Of a stretch of DNA of 64,000 nucleotides, positions 52,058 through 60,201 are shown one piece after another. Source of the DNA: Gemmatimonadota bacterium (lineage in GTDB: Bacteria; Gemmatimonadota; Gemmatimonadetes; Gemmatimonadales; Gemmatimonadaceae); NCBI GenBank assembly GCA_027622655.1, contig JAQBYI010000013.1:1-64000 (forward strand), read 5' to 3'. The first letter of the stretch is position 1. Every line of letters starts with the position of its first letter. The position numbers were made by a program, and so were the translations under genes. The notes beneath the pieces are model-generated. The model made no database searches and had not been told where the DNA came from. It saw only the letters and a list, made by a program, of their open reading frames with translations.

Positions 52058-54829
52058 ATGTTGCTGCTGACACGCGAACAGCTCGCCAAGCGACGACAGA
52101 TTGCGGCCGGTGCTCTGAAGCCGCTCGCCGACTCGCTCACGGCGGACCTCGAGCCGCTCCTCAGCGCTCCGCCATTCGTGCCCGATGGCAAGGCGCTCCT
52201 TTCCCGCATTGGAGGTCGGTGCGAAACCGACGGCACCGATCTCGAGTTCAACCCCCACTCGCCGCACGCGCATCGCTGCCCCGCGTGCGGGCGCATACAC
52301 ACTGGCGACTGGCACGACCGCTGGTGGTTCTACCCGTACCACCTCTGGCTCGCCGAACGCGCAGTGCACGCCGCCACACTCTACGCCGTTGGCGGCGACA
52401 AGCGCCACGCCGAGTATGCGCGCTCCGTTCTCACCGGCTACGCCGATCGCTACCTCAGCTATCCGAACCGCGACAACGTGCTCGGTCCGTCGAGGCTCTT
52501 CTTCAGCACTTATCTCGAGTCTCTCTGGCTCTTGCACGTGTGCATTGCCGGCGACCTGCTGGAAGACGCCGGCGACCGTGAGACTGCCGATACTGTTCGC
52601 GACCGCATAGCAGTTCCGGCGGTGAGACTCATTGAGGAGTACCACGAAGGCACGTCGAACCGGCAGGTATGGAATGACGCCGCGATTGTCGCTGCGCGCG
52701 CGTTCCTTGGCGAAGACGCCGACTCTGCGGGCATTGCCGGCGCGCTGGCCGATGCCGAATCGATCCTGCTGCAGGCCGTTGGCGCGGACGGAAGTTGGTA
52801 CGAAGGCGACAACTATCATCAGTTCGCCCATCGCGGCATGTGGTACGTATTCACGCTTGGCGAGCGCCTCGGATACGACTTTCAGCGCACATCGGTCGAT
52901 CGATTCCATTCGGGATTTGCGGCGCCGTATCGCACCGCACTCCCGGATTTCACTTTTCCGGCTCGAAAGGATTCGCGATATGCCGCGTCGCTCCGGCAGT
53001 GGCGGTTCGCCGAGTCGTGTGAACTCGGATTGGCTCGCACCCGCGATCCGTTGCTCACTTGGGCACTCGAACGCATGTACGCCGCCGACGTTCCGCACGG
53101 CGACACCGGCCGTGCACGGTCGAGCGGAGAAGCCGAGCGACACTCGGCCGCGGTTCGCCTGTCGCGGGCCGACCTTGGCTGGCAGTCGTTGCTCTTTGCG
53201 CTCCCGTCGCTTTCCTCGCTTTCACGGCGCTCGGGAACGGCGGCCGCGCTGACGAGTTCACTGCCGGCGGCGATCACGATCGACTCGCAGGGGCTCACGA
53301 TCCACCGGCGTGACCAGGGCAGCGCATACATGGCGCTCGATTGGGGCGAGAGCGGCGGCGGACACGGGCACGCCGACCGGCTCAATCTCCTTTTCTCCCA
53401 TGGGGACGTACGCTGGCTCGACGACCTCGGCACGGGCTCGTATGTCGATCCGTCGCTTCATTGGTACCGCAGTACGCTCGCGCACAATGCGCCCCTCATC
53501 AACGGCGCTTCGCAGCTTCGGCTCAATGGCGAACTGATCACGGAGGCACGCGGCACCGGATTCGATTCCGTGGTAGCGCGCACCGACGGAATCGCCCCCG
53601 GCGTGCGTGTTGAACGGACGGTCGTGACGGCCGCGGATTACTTCATTGACGAGGTCAGATGGTGGTCGGCACAGCCGGTGCGCTTTGAGCTGCCGATGCA
53701 TTTCGCCGGTGAAGCGCCGGGACTCACGTTTGCCTCCGCGGTTTTCGACGGCGCGCACGGTATGGAAGACGGCTTCGATTTTGTTCGCGACGCCGAACGA
53801 GCAATGGTTGCGGCAACGGTGCCAGTGCAGCTCAAAGCCGAACGCGATGGAAGGTCGGCGAGCGCCGCCGTGTGGAGTGACATTGATTCTGAGTGGTTTC
53901 GCGCAAGCGCGCCGGGGCAGCCTGCCACCGTCACCCACAGCTTCTACGTCGTGCGGCAGTCTGGCACACACGGCGTGATTCGCTCGGTCTGGAGCTGGCG
54001 ACCGTCGGCAGTGAGCGTCGAGTGGACCAACTCGGTGGTCGCCGTCACGAGCGATGGCGCGACCGATCGCCACTCCGTTGGCGATGCAACGTGGATTGTT
54101 AGCGCAGCGAATGGCGCGGAGTTTCGCATCGGACGCTCGATGGCGCAAAACAGTGGACAGTTGGCCGGTCCGGGTGACACGCAGCCGCCGGTGCCATTGT
54201 GGGGAACGCAAGTACTGCGCGTCACGCCCCCGTCGGACGAGTGGTTCTCCGACGCTGACGATGCCGCGCAAGGTGAGTGGGCAGTGCTGGAACTCGGCGA
54301 GGAACACTATCGGCGCTCGGAAGAACTGTGGAGCGACATACGCCCCACGGCGCGCGTCGCCGTGCGGGCGGAGCACGATGTGATTGTCGTGGAGGTCGCT
54401 GTCGACGCCCCGGAGCCGGTTTTCATTCCGAGCGACGCGGTGAATCCGTTCGACAACGAGCATGCCGACATCAACGGACACGGCGTGCAACTCTATTTCA
54501 TGACCGCGTCGGACGGCTGTGGGTGGATGCTCGTGCCGGAACTGCTTTCCTCGGACGTGAGGGTACGGCGCCTGGTTGGTCGGTCGGATGCCTTCCTGCC
54601 GCGCTCCGAGTGGCGCGCGGTTCCCGGAGGATTCGAGGTCCGTGCGCGACTTCCAGTCCCGGGTTTGCGCGGATCGCAGGTCGCGCTCGACGTCATCGTC
54701 AACGACGCAGTTCCGGGCCGCGCGCGACGCCGCGGACAGCTGGTCATGAGCGGCGCGGCCGGGAAGTTCGTCTACCTGAGGGGCGACCGGCACGCTCCGT
54801 CGCAGCTAGTTCTCTTTTCGGTCACTTGA
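52058..54829 (+). CDS. Heparinase II/III-family polysaccharide lyase with C-terminal carbohydrate-binding-like domain
   Basis: 923 residues from ATG at 52058. CPACGRIHTGDWHDRWW (about 73-90) starts an alpha/alpha toroid (to about 340) with NRQVWNDAAI and YEGDNYHQFAHRGMW. The beta-sheet domain carries GGHGHADRLNLLF, the His-His-Asp-containing motif of this family, and DDLGTGSY. Residues 740-920 are a separate beta sandwich (VAVRAEHDVIVVEVAV, DINGHGVQLYF) like CBM9-type domains. The family cleaves uronic-acid-containing glycans such as heparin or alginate by beta-elimination. No signal peptide is visible, so it probably acts on imported oligosaccharides. It follows the binding-protein gene by two bases. 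Confidence 0.85.
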   Translation: MLLLTREQLAKRRQIAAGALKPLADSLTADLEPLLSAPPFVPDGKALLSRIGGRCETDGTDLEFNPHSPHAHRCPACGRIHTGDWHDRWWFYPYHLWLAERAVHAATLYAVGGDKRHAEYARSVLTGYADRYLSYPNRDNVLGPSRLFFSTYLESLWLLHVCIAGDLLEDAGDRETADTVRDRIAVPAVRLIEEYHEGTSNRQVWNDAAIVAARAFLGEDADSAGIAGALADAESILLQAVGADGSWYEGDNYHQFAHRGMWYVFTLGERLGYDFQRTSVDRFHSGFAAPYRTALPDFTFPARKDSRYAASLRQWRFAESCELGLARTRDPLLTWALERMYAADVPHGDTGRARSSGEAERHSAAVRLSRADLGWQSLLFALPSLSSLSRRSGTAAALTSSLPAAITIDSQGLTIHRRDQGSAYMALDWGESGGGHGHADRLNLLFSHGDVRWLDDLGTGSYVDPSLHWYRSTLAHNAPLINGASQLRLNGELITEARGTGFDSVVARTDGIAPGVRVERTVVTAADYFIDEVRWWSAQPVRFELPMHFAGEAPGLTFASAVFDGAHGMEDGFDFVRDAERAMVAATVPVQLKAERDGRSASAAVWSDIDSEWFRASAPGQPATVTHSFYVVRQSGTHGVIRSVWSWRPSAVSVEWTNSVVAVTSDGATDRHSVGDATWIVSAANGAEFRIGRSMAQNSGQLAGPGDTQPPVPLWGTQVLRVTPPSDEWFSDADDAAQGEWAVLELGEEHYRRSEELWSDIRPTARVAVRAEHDVIVVEVAVDAPEPVFIPSDAVNPFDNEHADINGHGVQLYFMTASDGCGWMLVPELLSSDVRVRRLVGRSDAFLPRSEWRAVPGGFEVRARLPVPGLRGSQVALDVIVNDAVPGRARRRGQLVMSGAAGKFVYLRGDRHAPSQLVLFSVT

Positions 54830-54860
54830 ACCACGGGGCGTTGCCGCCTCTCTTTCACCC

Positions 54861-56204
54861 ATGGTCTTCTCACGATTCTTCAAGTCGGCCGGAAATCCCG
54901 AGCCGAACGACGACGCCAACGAGCCCGCCAGCGAGCCCGCTGACGAGCCTGCGGACGACGCGGGCGAATCGCCCGAATTCGACGACGTCGAGTCGCCGGA
55001 GGCGCTCCCCGACCAGACATGGCTCGAACGGGCGATGGCCGTGCTTCCCACCGGAAGCTCCGCCGGAAGCAAACGGATGGAGGCGCTCTGGGGCGCTGCC
55101 GACGCGCACGCGCCGTCGCATTACGTGAGCGCTGTGGGCTGCCAAGTCACGACGATCGACAATGAAACGCTCATCGACTGCACCATGGCGCTCGGATCGG
55201 TCACGCTCGGCTACGCCGACGAACGCATTACAAGCGCTGTTGTAGCGGCCATGACCGGCGGCAACGTTGCCGGGCTCCCGCATGCGCTCGAAGTGGACGT
55301 CGCCGAGCGTTTTTGCGAAGCCGTGCCGTGCTCCGAAAAGGTGCAGTTCCTCAAGACCGGCGCCGAAGCGGTTGCGGCTGCAGTACGGCTCGCCCGCACA
55401 TATACCGGACGTGATCACGTGATCGGTTGCGGCTATTTCGGCTGGCACGACTGGAGTGTCACTGAATCCGGCGTGCCGGCTGCCACGCGCGCGCTGTACA
55501 CGGCGATTCCATTCGGTGACGTTGCGGCGCTCGAGCACGCCGTAAGCGCGGCCGGTTCCAACCTCGCCGCGATTGTGATTGAACCCGTCGTGGAAACGTT
55601 GGCTCCCACTGAGTGGGTGTCGCGCGCCCGCGAGTTGGCCACACAAGCTGGTGCCGCGCTCATCTTCGACGAAGTGAAGACCGGGTTCCGGCTCGCCCCG
55701 GGCGGGTACCAGGAACAGTCCGGAATCACGCCAGATCTCTCAGCATTCGGCAAGGCACTTGCAAATGGTTTTCCGCTGGCGGCCGTGTGCGGCAGCGCGG
55801 CATTGATGGACGCCGCGCGCGGGACCTGGATTTCATCCACGCTGGCTGGCGAAGCGACGGCGCTCGCGGCCGCGCGTGTGGTGCTTCAGCTTCACGCTGA
55901 ACACGACGTGTGCGCCGACCTGGCCCGTATCGGTACGGAAATGCGGTCCGCGGTTTCCAATGCCGTCCGCGCGAGCCGCGTGCCGGGCATCTCGATAGAA
56001 GGAATCGATCCTATGTGGTTCCTGACTTTCGATTCACCAGCGCTTGAAACGCGGTTCCTCACGGCTTCCGCCGCCAACGGCATTTTGTTCAAACGCGGGC
56101 CGTACAATTTCCCCTCGCTCGCCCACGATGCCGGAACCATCCACGAAATCGAATCGCGCACGAGCAACGCGCTCGTCGCCATTCGCGACGAGAACGAAGG
56201 GTGA
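54861..56204 (+). CDS. Class III PLP aminotransferase, glutamate-1-semialdehyde aminomutase-like
   Basis: 447 residues from ATG at 54861. The first 50 residues are acidic and repetitive (EPASEP, ADEPADD) and probably disordered. PTGSSAGSKRMEALWG and LGSVTLGYADE match the class III start; FLKTGAEAVAAAVRLAR is the PLP-phosphate region; FDEVKTGFR contains the PLP-ring Asp and SAFGKALANGFP the Schiff-base Lys. The real HemL normally has no such leader, and this gene lies among sugar genes, so it is more likely a sugar or keto-sugar aminotransferase or aminomutase than a haem-pathway enzyme. The end overlaps the next gene (GTGA). Confidence 0.85.
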   Translation: MVFSRFFKSAGNPEPNDDANEPASEPADEPADDAGESPEFDDVESPEALPDQTWLERAMAVLPTGSSAGSKRMEALWGAADAHAPSHYVSAVGCQVTTIDNETLIDCTMALGSVTLGYADERITSAVVAAMTGGNVAGLPHALEVDVAERFCEAVPCSEKVQFLKTGAEAVAAAVRLARTYTGRDHVIGCGYFGWHDWSVTESGVPAATRALYTAIPFGDVAALEHAVSAAGSNLAAIVIEPVVETLAPTEWVSRARELATQAGAALIFDEVKTGFRLAPGGYQEQSGITPDLSAFGKALANGFPLAAVCGSAALMDAARGTWISSTLAGEATALAAARVVLQLHAEHDVCADLARIGTEMRSAVSNAVRASRVPGISIEGIDPMWFLTFDSPALETRFLTASAANGILFKRGPYNFPSLAHDAGTIHEIESRTSNALVAIRDENEG

Positions 56205-57016
56205 GTAGCCAGCTGGTTGACGCGCACGCACACTTTCTGCACGCGGGCTGCGGACGTACGGACTGGGCCGATGTGAACGCCGCCCGGTTTCGTGCAGGCG
56301 CGAAGATGGGTATCACGTGCCACGTAGCGTCGGTACTCGGCAGTTACGGCTTCACCTCGCCGACCTACTTCCCTTCACCGGCCGACGTCACGGCTGGCAA
56401 CGACGCGATGCTCGCCCTCTGCGAAAGCGAGGGTGCACGCGTGCGCATGCTCGTGACCGTGAACCCGAACCACACCGCGCACGCGCTTGCCGAGCTGAAA
56501 CGCTGCCTCAAGCGCGGCGCGATTGGCGTCAAGCTGCTCGCGAGCAGGCGCGCCGACGATCCGTTGCTCGATCCCATCTGTGCGTTTGCAGCCGAGCACG
56601 CGCTGCCACTGCTGCATCACATCTGGCAGCATCGCACGCGCGAGTGGCCGAATCAGGAGATTTCCGATGGAGCTGACCTCGCACGGCTAGCCGTGCGACA
56701 CCCGCGAGTGTCGTTCATTCTCGCGCACATCGGTGGTGGCGGAGACTATCAGCACACGTTTCACGCGGTGCGCGACGTACCGAACATCCTGGCTGACATC
56801 TCAGGAAGTGGTGTCGATCGCGGCATGCTCGACGATGCCGTTTGCCAAATAGGCGCGGGTCGCCTCCTCTTCGGCACCGATCTCACGATGGAGACGGGAC
56901 TCGCCAAGCTGCGCGCACTCGGTGCCACGGGGCTCTTGTCGGATGGCGAGATCGAGGACATCAAGTGGCGGAACGCCGCGCGAATATTCGGCGCCGCCCG
57001 GCTCGGTGTGGCATGA
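56201..57016 (+). CDS. Amidohydrolase-2-family metal-dependent hydrolase
   Basis: 271 residues, starting GTG at 56201 in a GTGA overlap. DAHAHF (7-12) gives the HxH metal site; HHIWQH a further His; AHIGGGGDY another; FGTDLTME near 225 the final Asp. This is the complete ligand set of the PF04909 amidohydrolases, which include sugar lactonases and decarboxylases. No signal peptide, so cytoplasmic. It probably opens a lactone or acts on a ring compound produced by the upstream lyase or aminotransferase. It is followed 10 bp later by a degenerate paralogue. Confidence 0.85.
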   Translation: MSSQLVDAHAHFLHAGCGRTDWADVNAARFRAGAKMGITCHVASVLGSYGFTSPTYFPSPADVTAGNDAMLALCESEGARVRMLVTVNPNHTAHALAELKRCLKRGAIGVKLLASRRADDPLLDPICAFAAEHALPLLHHIWQHRTREWPNQEISDGADLARLAVRHPRVSFILAHIGGGGDYQHTFHAVRDVPNILADISGSGVDRGMLDDAVCQIGAGRLLFGTDLTMETGLAKLRALGATGLLSDGEIEDIKWRNAARIFGAARLGVA

Positions 57017-57026
57017 GACATCGACG

Positions 57027-57794
57027 ATGCCGCTGACCGATCCATCGTTGTTCATCGGATCCTATCCGTTCCGGCACGTTCCGCACCCGGACCCGGACGT
57101 ACTCGTTCGCGTGATGGATCGCGAAGGAATCGACCACGCCTGGGTTGGTCACCTCCCCTCGGCGTTCCATCGCGATCCGGCTGCGGGAAACGCCGAACTG
57201 CACAAAGCCCTCGAACCATACCGCGCGCGGCTTGCCCCGGCACCGGCCGTCCGGCCCGATTTCCCCGGATGGGAGCGTGCTCTCGACGAAGCAGTCGCCG
57301 GCGGCGCTGCGGCGATTCGCGTGTATCCGCCGCAATGGAGGCTCGCGCCCGGTGACGCCGGCCTCGGCGACCTCGCCATCGCCAGCGGCGAACACAAGTT
57401 GCCGCTGGTGTTGACCGTGCGGTTCGAAGACCTGCGCCAGCGACATCCGTTGGATACGGCGGGAGACGTCACAGCGGCTGCAGTGCGTTCACTCGCGCGT
57501 GCGGACGAGATGGTTCGCCTCGTCGTGTGCGCGGCGGGCAAGGATTTCATCGAAGAGGTTCACTGGGGACTCACTCCCGACGAACAGTCTCGCGTGCTGT
57601 GGGATATCAGCTGGATCTGGGGTCCACCGGAAGACCACCTCGCAAAGCTGTTCCGAACGATCGGTCCGTCGCGTTTCGTGTTCGGATCACAGTGGCCGCT
57701 TCGGCTCGTGCAGGCACCGCGCGCCAATCTCGAGCTGCTACCAGACGATTTCGTCGGCGCAACACTGGGCGACCCCGCGGCACTGTACCGCTGA
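57027..57794 (+). CDS. Amidohydrolase-fold paralogue lacking metal ligands
   Basis: 255 residues from ATG at 57027. The fold resembles the preceding protein, but the expected HxH near the N-terminus reads SYPFRHVPHP and the final GTD is GSQ (FGSQWPL). The middle has RFEDLRQRHPLDTAG without the usual His. It is therefore either metal-free or a structural partner of the preceding enzyme. A heteromer of an active and an inactive subunit is possible. Its stop overlaps the ATG of the next gene (TGATG), so all four genes from 54.9 kb are one operon. Confidence 0.78.
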   Translation: MPLTDPSLFIGSYPFRHVPHPDPDVLVRVMDREGIDHAWVGHLPSAFHRDPAAGNAELHKALEPYRARLAPAPAVRPDFPGWERALDEAVAGGAAAIRVYPPQWRLAPGDAGLGDLAIASGEHKLPLVLTVRFEDLRQRHPLDTAGDVTAAAVRSLARADEMVRLVVCAAGKDFIEEVHWGLTPDEQSRVLWDISWIWGPPEDHLAKLFRTIGPSRFVFGSQWPLRLVQAPRANLELLPDDFVGATLGDPAALYR

Positions 57795-58516
57795 TGCCCG
57801 CCACACCGCTGAGCGACGTTCGCGGGCGAGTCGAGGCCGGTGAATTCGAACTCAGCCCCGACGTTCAGCTTGCCGTCGTCAGCCGGATAGACGATTTGAT
57901 TACGGCAGTCACGGCCGCCAATCGCGCTCTGTCGAAGCTTCCGCAGCCGGCTGTGCCTGAGGCGGCCGCGAAGATGGCCTCGCTGTACTACATCAGTGGT
58001 CACGGATGGCAACGATACCTCGCGGACAATTCCCAGGCGTCCACAGTGGGTTCGGCGGTACGGGGCGCGATGCAAATCGGCGTCGCTGCTCTTGTCGCTC
58101 AGCTCAGCAACATTCTCGAGTCCGGCCAACCGGCGCCTGTCACGCGGCGCGGCGACAAGGCGTTCAGCCTTCCGTGCGCCGCTTGCGGCGGTGATGCCGT
58201 CACGCTGTCCAAGGCAGCCACGAGTCCGGTCGAGCCGGAACAACTCGTGGTGAGCAGCCTCTCGCCGGTAACGGTGTTTCGTCCGGTTGCGGGGCCGCGT
58301 ATGGGCGACGTGATCGCGCTGCTCGAGGCCGGCAACGCCGCGGCGGTCGTGGCGCACCTGCGCGAAACTCAGCCCGGCGGCTGTGATGCGTTCTGCGAGA
58401 AATGCAATCGCTTGTTTTGCCGCGATCACTACGCGATCGAAGCGCAATGGAGTGGCAGTTGGCACGAAGCGACATACGTGACGTGCCCGCTCGGGCACGA
58501 ACACGAGATCGACTAA
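57794..58516 (+). CDS. Uncharacterised zinc-site protein at the end of the glycan operon
   Basis: 240 residues from ATG at 57794 (TGATG overlap). The first 110 residues are helical and contain ISGHGWQRYLADN. CAACGG follows, then a beta-rich stretch (VVSSLSPVTVFRP), and at the end CEKCNRLFCRDHY with CPLGHEHE, making one or two zinc sites of Cys and His. There is no signal or membrane segment. I do not recognise the family. The position, last in an operon with aminotransferase and two amidohydrolase-fold genes, suggests an accessory or regulatory role. Confidence 0.72.
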   Translation: MPATPLSDVRGRVEAGEFELSPDVQLAVVSRIDDLITAVTAANRALSKLPQPAVPEAAAKMASLYYISGHGWQRYLADNSQASTVGSAVRGAMQIGVAALVAQLSNILESGQPAPVTRRGDKAFSLPCAACGGDAVTLSKAATSPVEPEQLVVSSLSPVTVFRPVAGPRMGDVIALLEAGNAAAVVAHLRETQPGGCDAFCEKCNRLFCRDHYAIEAQWSGSWHEATYVTCPLGHEHEID

Positions 58517-58570
58517 CAGCGAATCGTGCGCCGGTCGCGCACCTCGTGCGCGATCACCGCAGCCGGTATG

Positions 58571-60201
58571 TCAGCGACCGGGCCGCGTCCGCTGTTTCGA
58601 CGTCACATACCAGTTGTCATCAACAGAGAATCCGTCGAGGGTCGCGAGCGGCGTCGAGTCGCGTTGCCAGTCGGTGGTCGGACGCAGGCGCACGGCGCCA
58701 CGTCCGGGAATGTTCACGAGTACCGGCATGTCGAAGCCGTCAGCCACGTTGGTCCATCGGTACGCGAGGTTGCCGCGATCGAGCGCGTATTCGAGCTCGG
58801 GAATCTTTGTGGTCCTCAGGTACTGGTCGAAAACTTTGTTCAGCGCGAGGCCAGACTCACGCGCGATGTACGACTCCACCTGGGCGCCGGAAATCGTCTG
58901 GTGCCGGAAAGTGGACTGGAGGCCGCGAAGGATGCCCTTCCACTTTTCGTCATCGCCAACGAGCTGGCGTACGAGATGGAGGAGGTTCCCGCCCTTGTAG
59001 TAGTGGTCGTTGCCGCTCCCCTCGTCGTTCACCCCGGGCGTACCCTCCACCGGCCTGTCGTTCTGAACAAGTCTTCGCGTACCGATGACGTACTCGGCGC
59101 CGGCCTTCTTATCGCCCGTCTCGCACTCGACGTAAATATTTTCGGCGTAGTTGGCAAAGCTCTCGTGAATCCACATGTACGCCGCGTCGCTCGCGGTGAG
59201 ACTGTTGCCCCACCATTCGTGCGCGCCCTCGTGGATGATGATGAAGTCCCACGACAGGCCGCGTCCCGTGCCGGAGAGATCACGACCCAGATAGCCGTTC
59301 TGGAATCCGTTGCCGTACGCAATCGCGCTCTGGTGTTCCATTCCGAGATACGGCGTTTCGACGAGCTTGAAGCCGTCGCGATACCAGGGGTACGGGCCGA
59401 ACCACTTCTCGAAGCACGCCAGCATCGGATTAACCTGCGCCCACTGCCTGCGAGCATCGGCGAGATGAATCCGAAGCGGATAAAAATCGAGCGAGAGTGT
59501 GCCGGCTTCTCCCTGATAGACGCCGAAGTAGCGTTCGTACGACCCGGCGTTCACCGCGACGTTGTAGTTGTTGATCGGCTCGTGAACGAACCACTCATAC
59601 GTTGTCGTGCCGTCGCCATTCCGCACGCGCGAGCGCAGGCGGCCGTTTGACACGTTGACCATCGAGTCCGGCACCGTGATCGCCACGCGTTGACTGTCCG
59701 GCTCGTCGGCGAACGTGTCCTTGTTGGGCCACCAGACGCTGGCTCCGAGCCCTTCGTTGGCCGTCGCCACCCACCGGATTGCCGGTCGGGTCAGTGCGCC
59801 AGATGTATCCGCCGTCCCACGGCGGCCGCCGCGTTGCCATCGCGCGTGTAAGTCACGTTGCGACCATTCTGCCTGATGCTGTCCACAACGAGCGGCGGCT
59901 GCAGATCCACCTGCATTACCTGACTTTCCGTCAACACGCGATACGTGATGCCGTTCCAGCCGCGAATACTGGAATCGGTCGGCGACACGGCGACGTGCAG
60001 GTCGTAGAACGTCGCGTCCCACCACGATCGCCCGGGACCGTTGCCGCCGCGCAGTGAATCGGCGTGCGTGTAGCGGCGCGCGCCCGACGACCCCTGCGCC
60101 CGGGCGTTCGTAGCAACAGCGCCCTCAATCGTCAGGACTGCCACCACAGCAGCAACGACGCGGATGACCGCTCGCGTGCCGGCTCCGCGCCGAATCGTCA
60201 C
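58571..60201 (-). pseudogene. M1-family metallopeptidase disrupted by two frame changes and a deletion
   Basis: The gene starts GTG at 60201, overlapping the stop of the S9 gene (GTGA), with a signal peptide and the first M1 beta domain up to YTRDGNA. From about 59840 the normal sequence resumes one frame away as PPWDGGYIWRTDPTGNP, with about 35-40 expected residues missing. After one extra G near 59775 it shifts again into WVATANEGLGASVWWPNKD and remains open to 58571. The third part has the intact zinc site HEGAHEWWG and HESFANYAE plus the helical C-terminus. The catalytic domain is complete, but its frame is separated from the signal peptide. One of the two shifts could be a sequencing error; the deletion is unlikely to be. 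Confidence 0.8.

Noticed and set aside
54861-56204. hemL of haem biosynthesis
   Set aside because: An acidic leader and its place in a sugar operon make a dedicated haem role unlikely.
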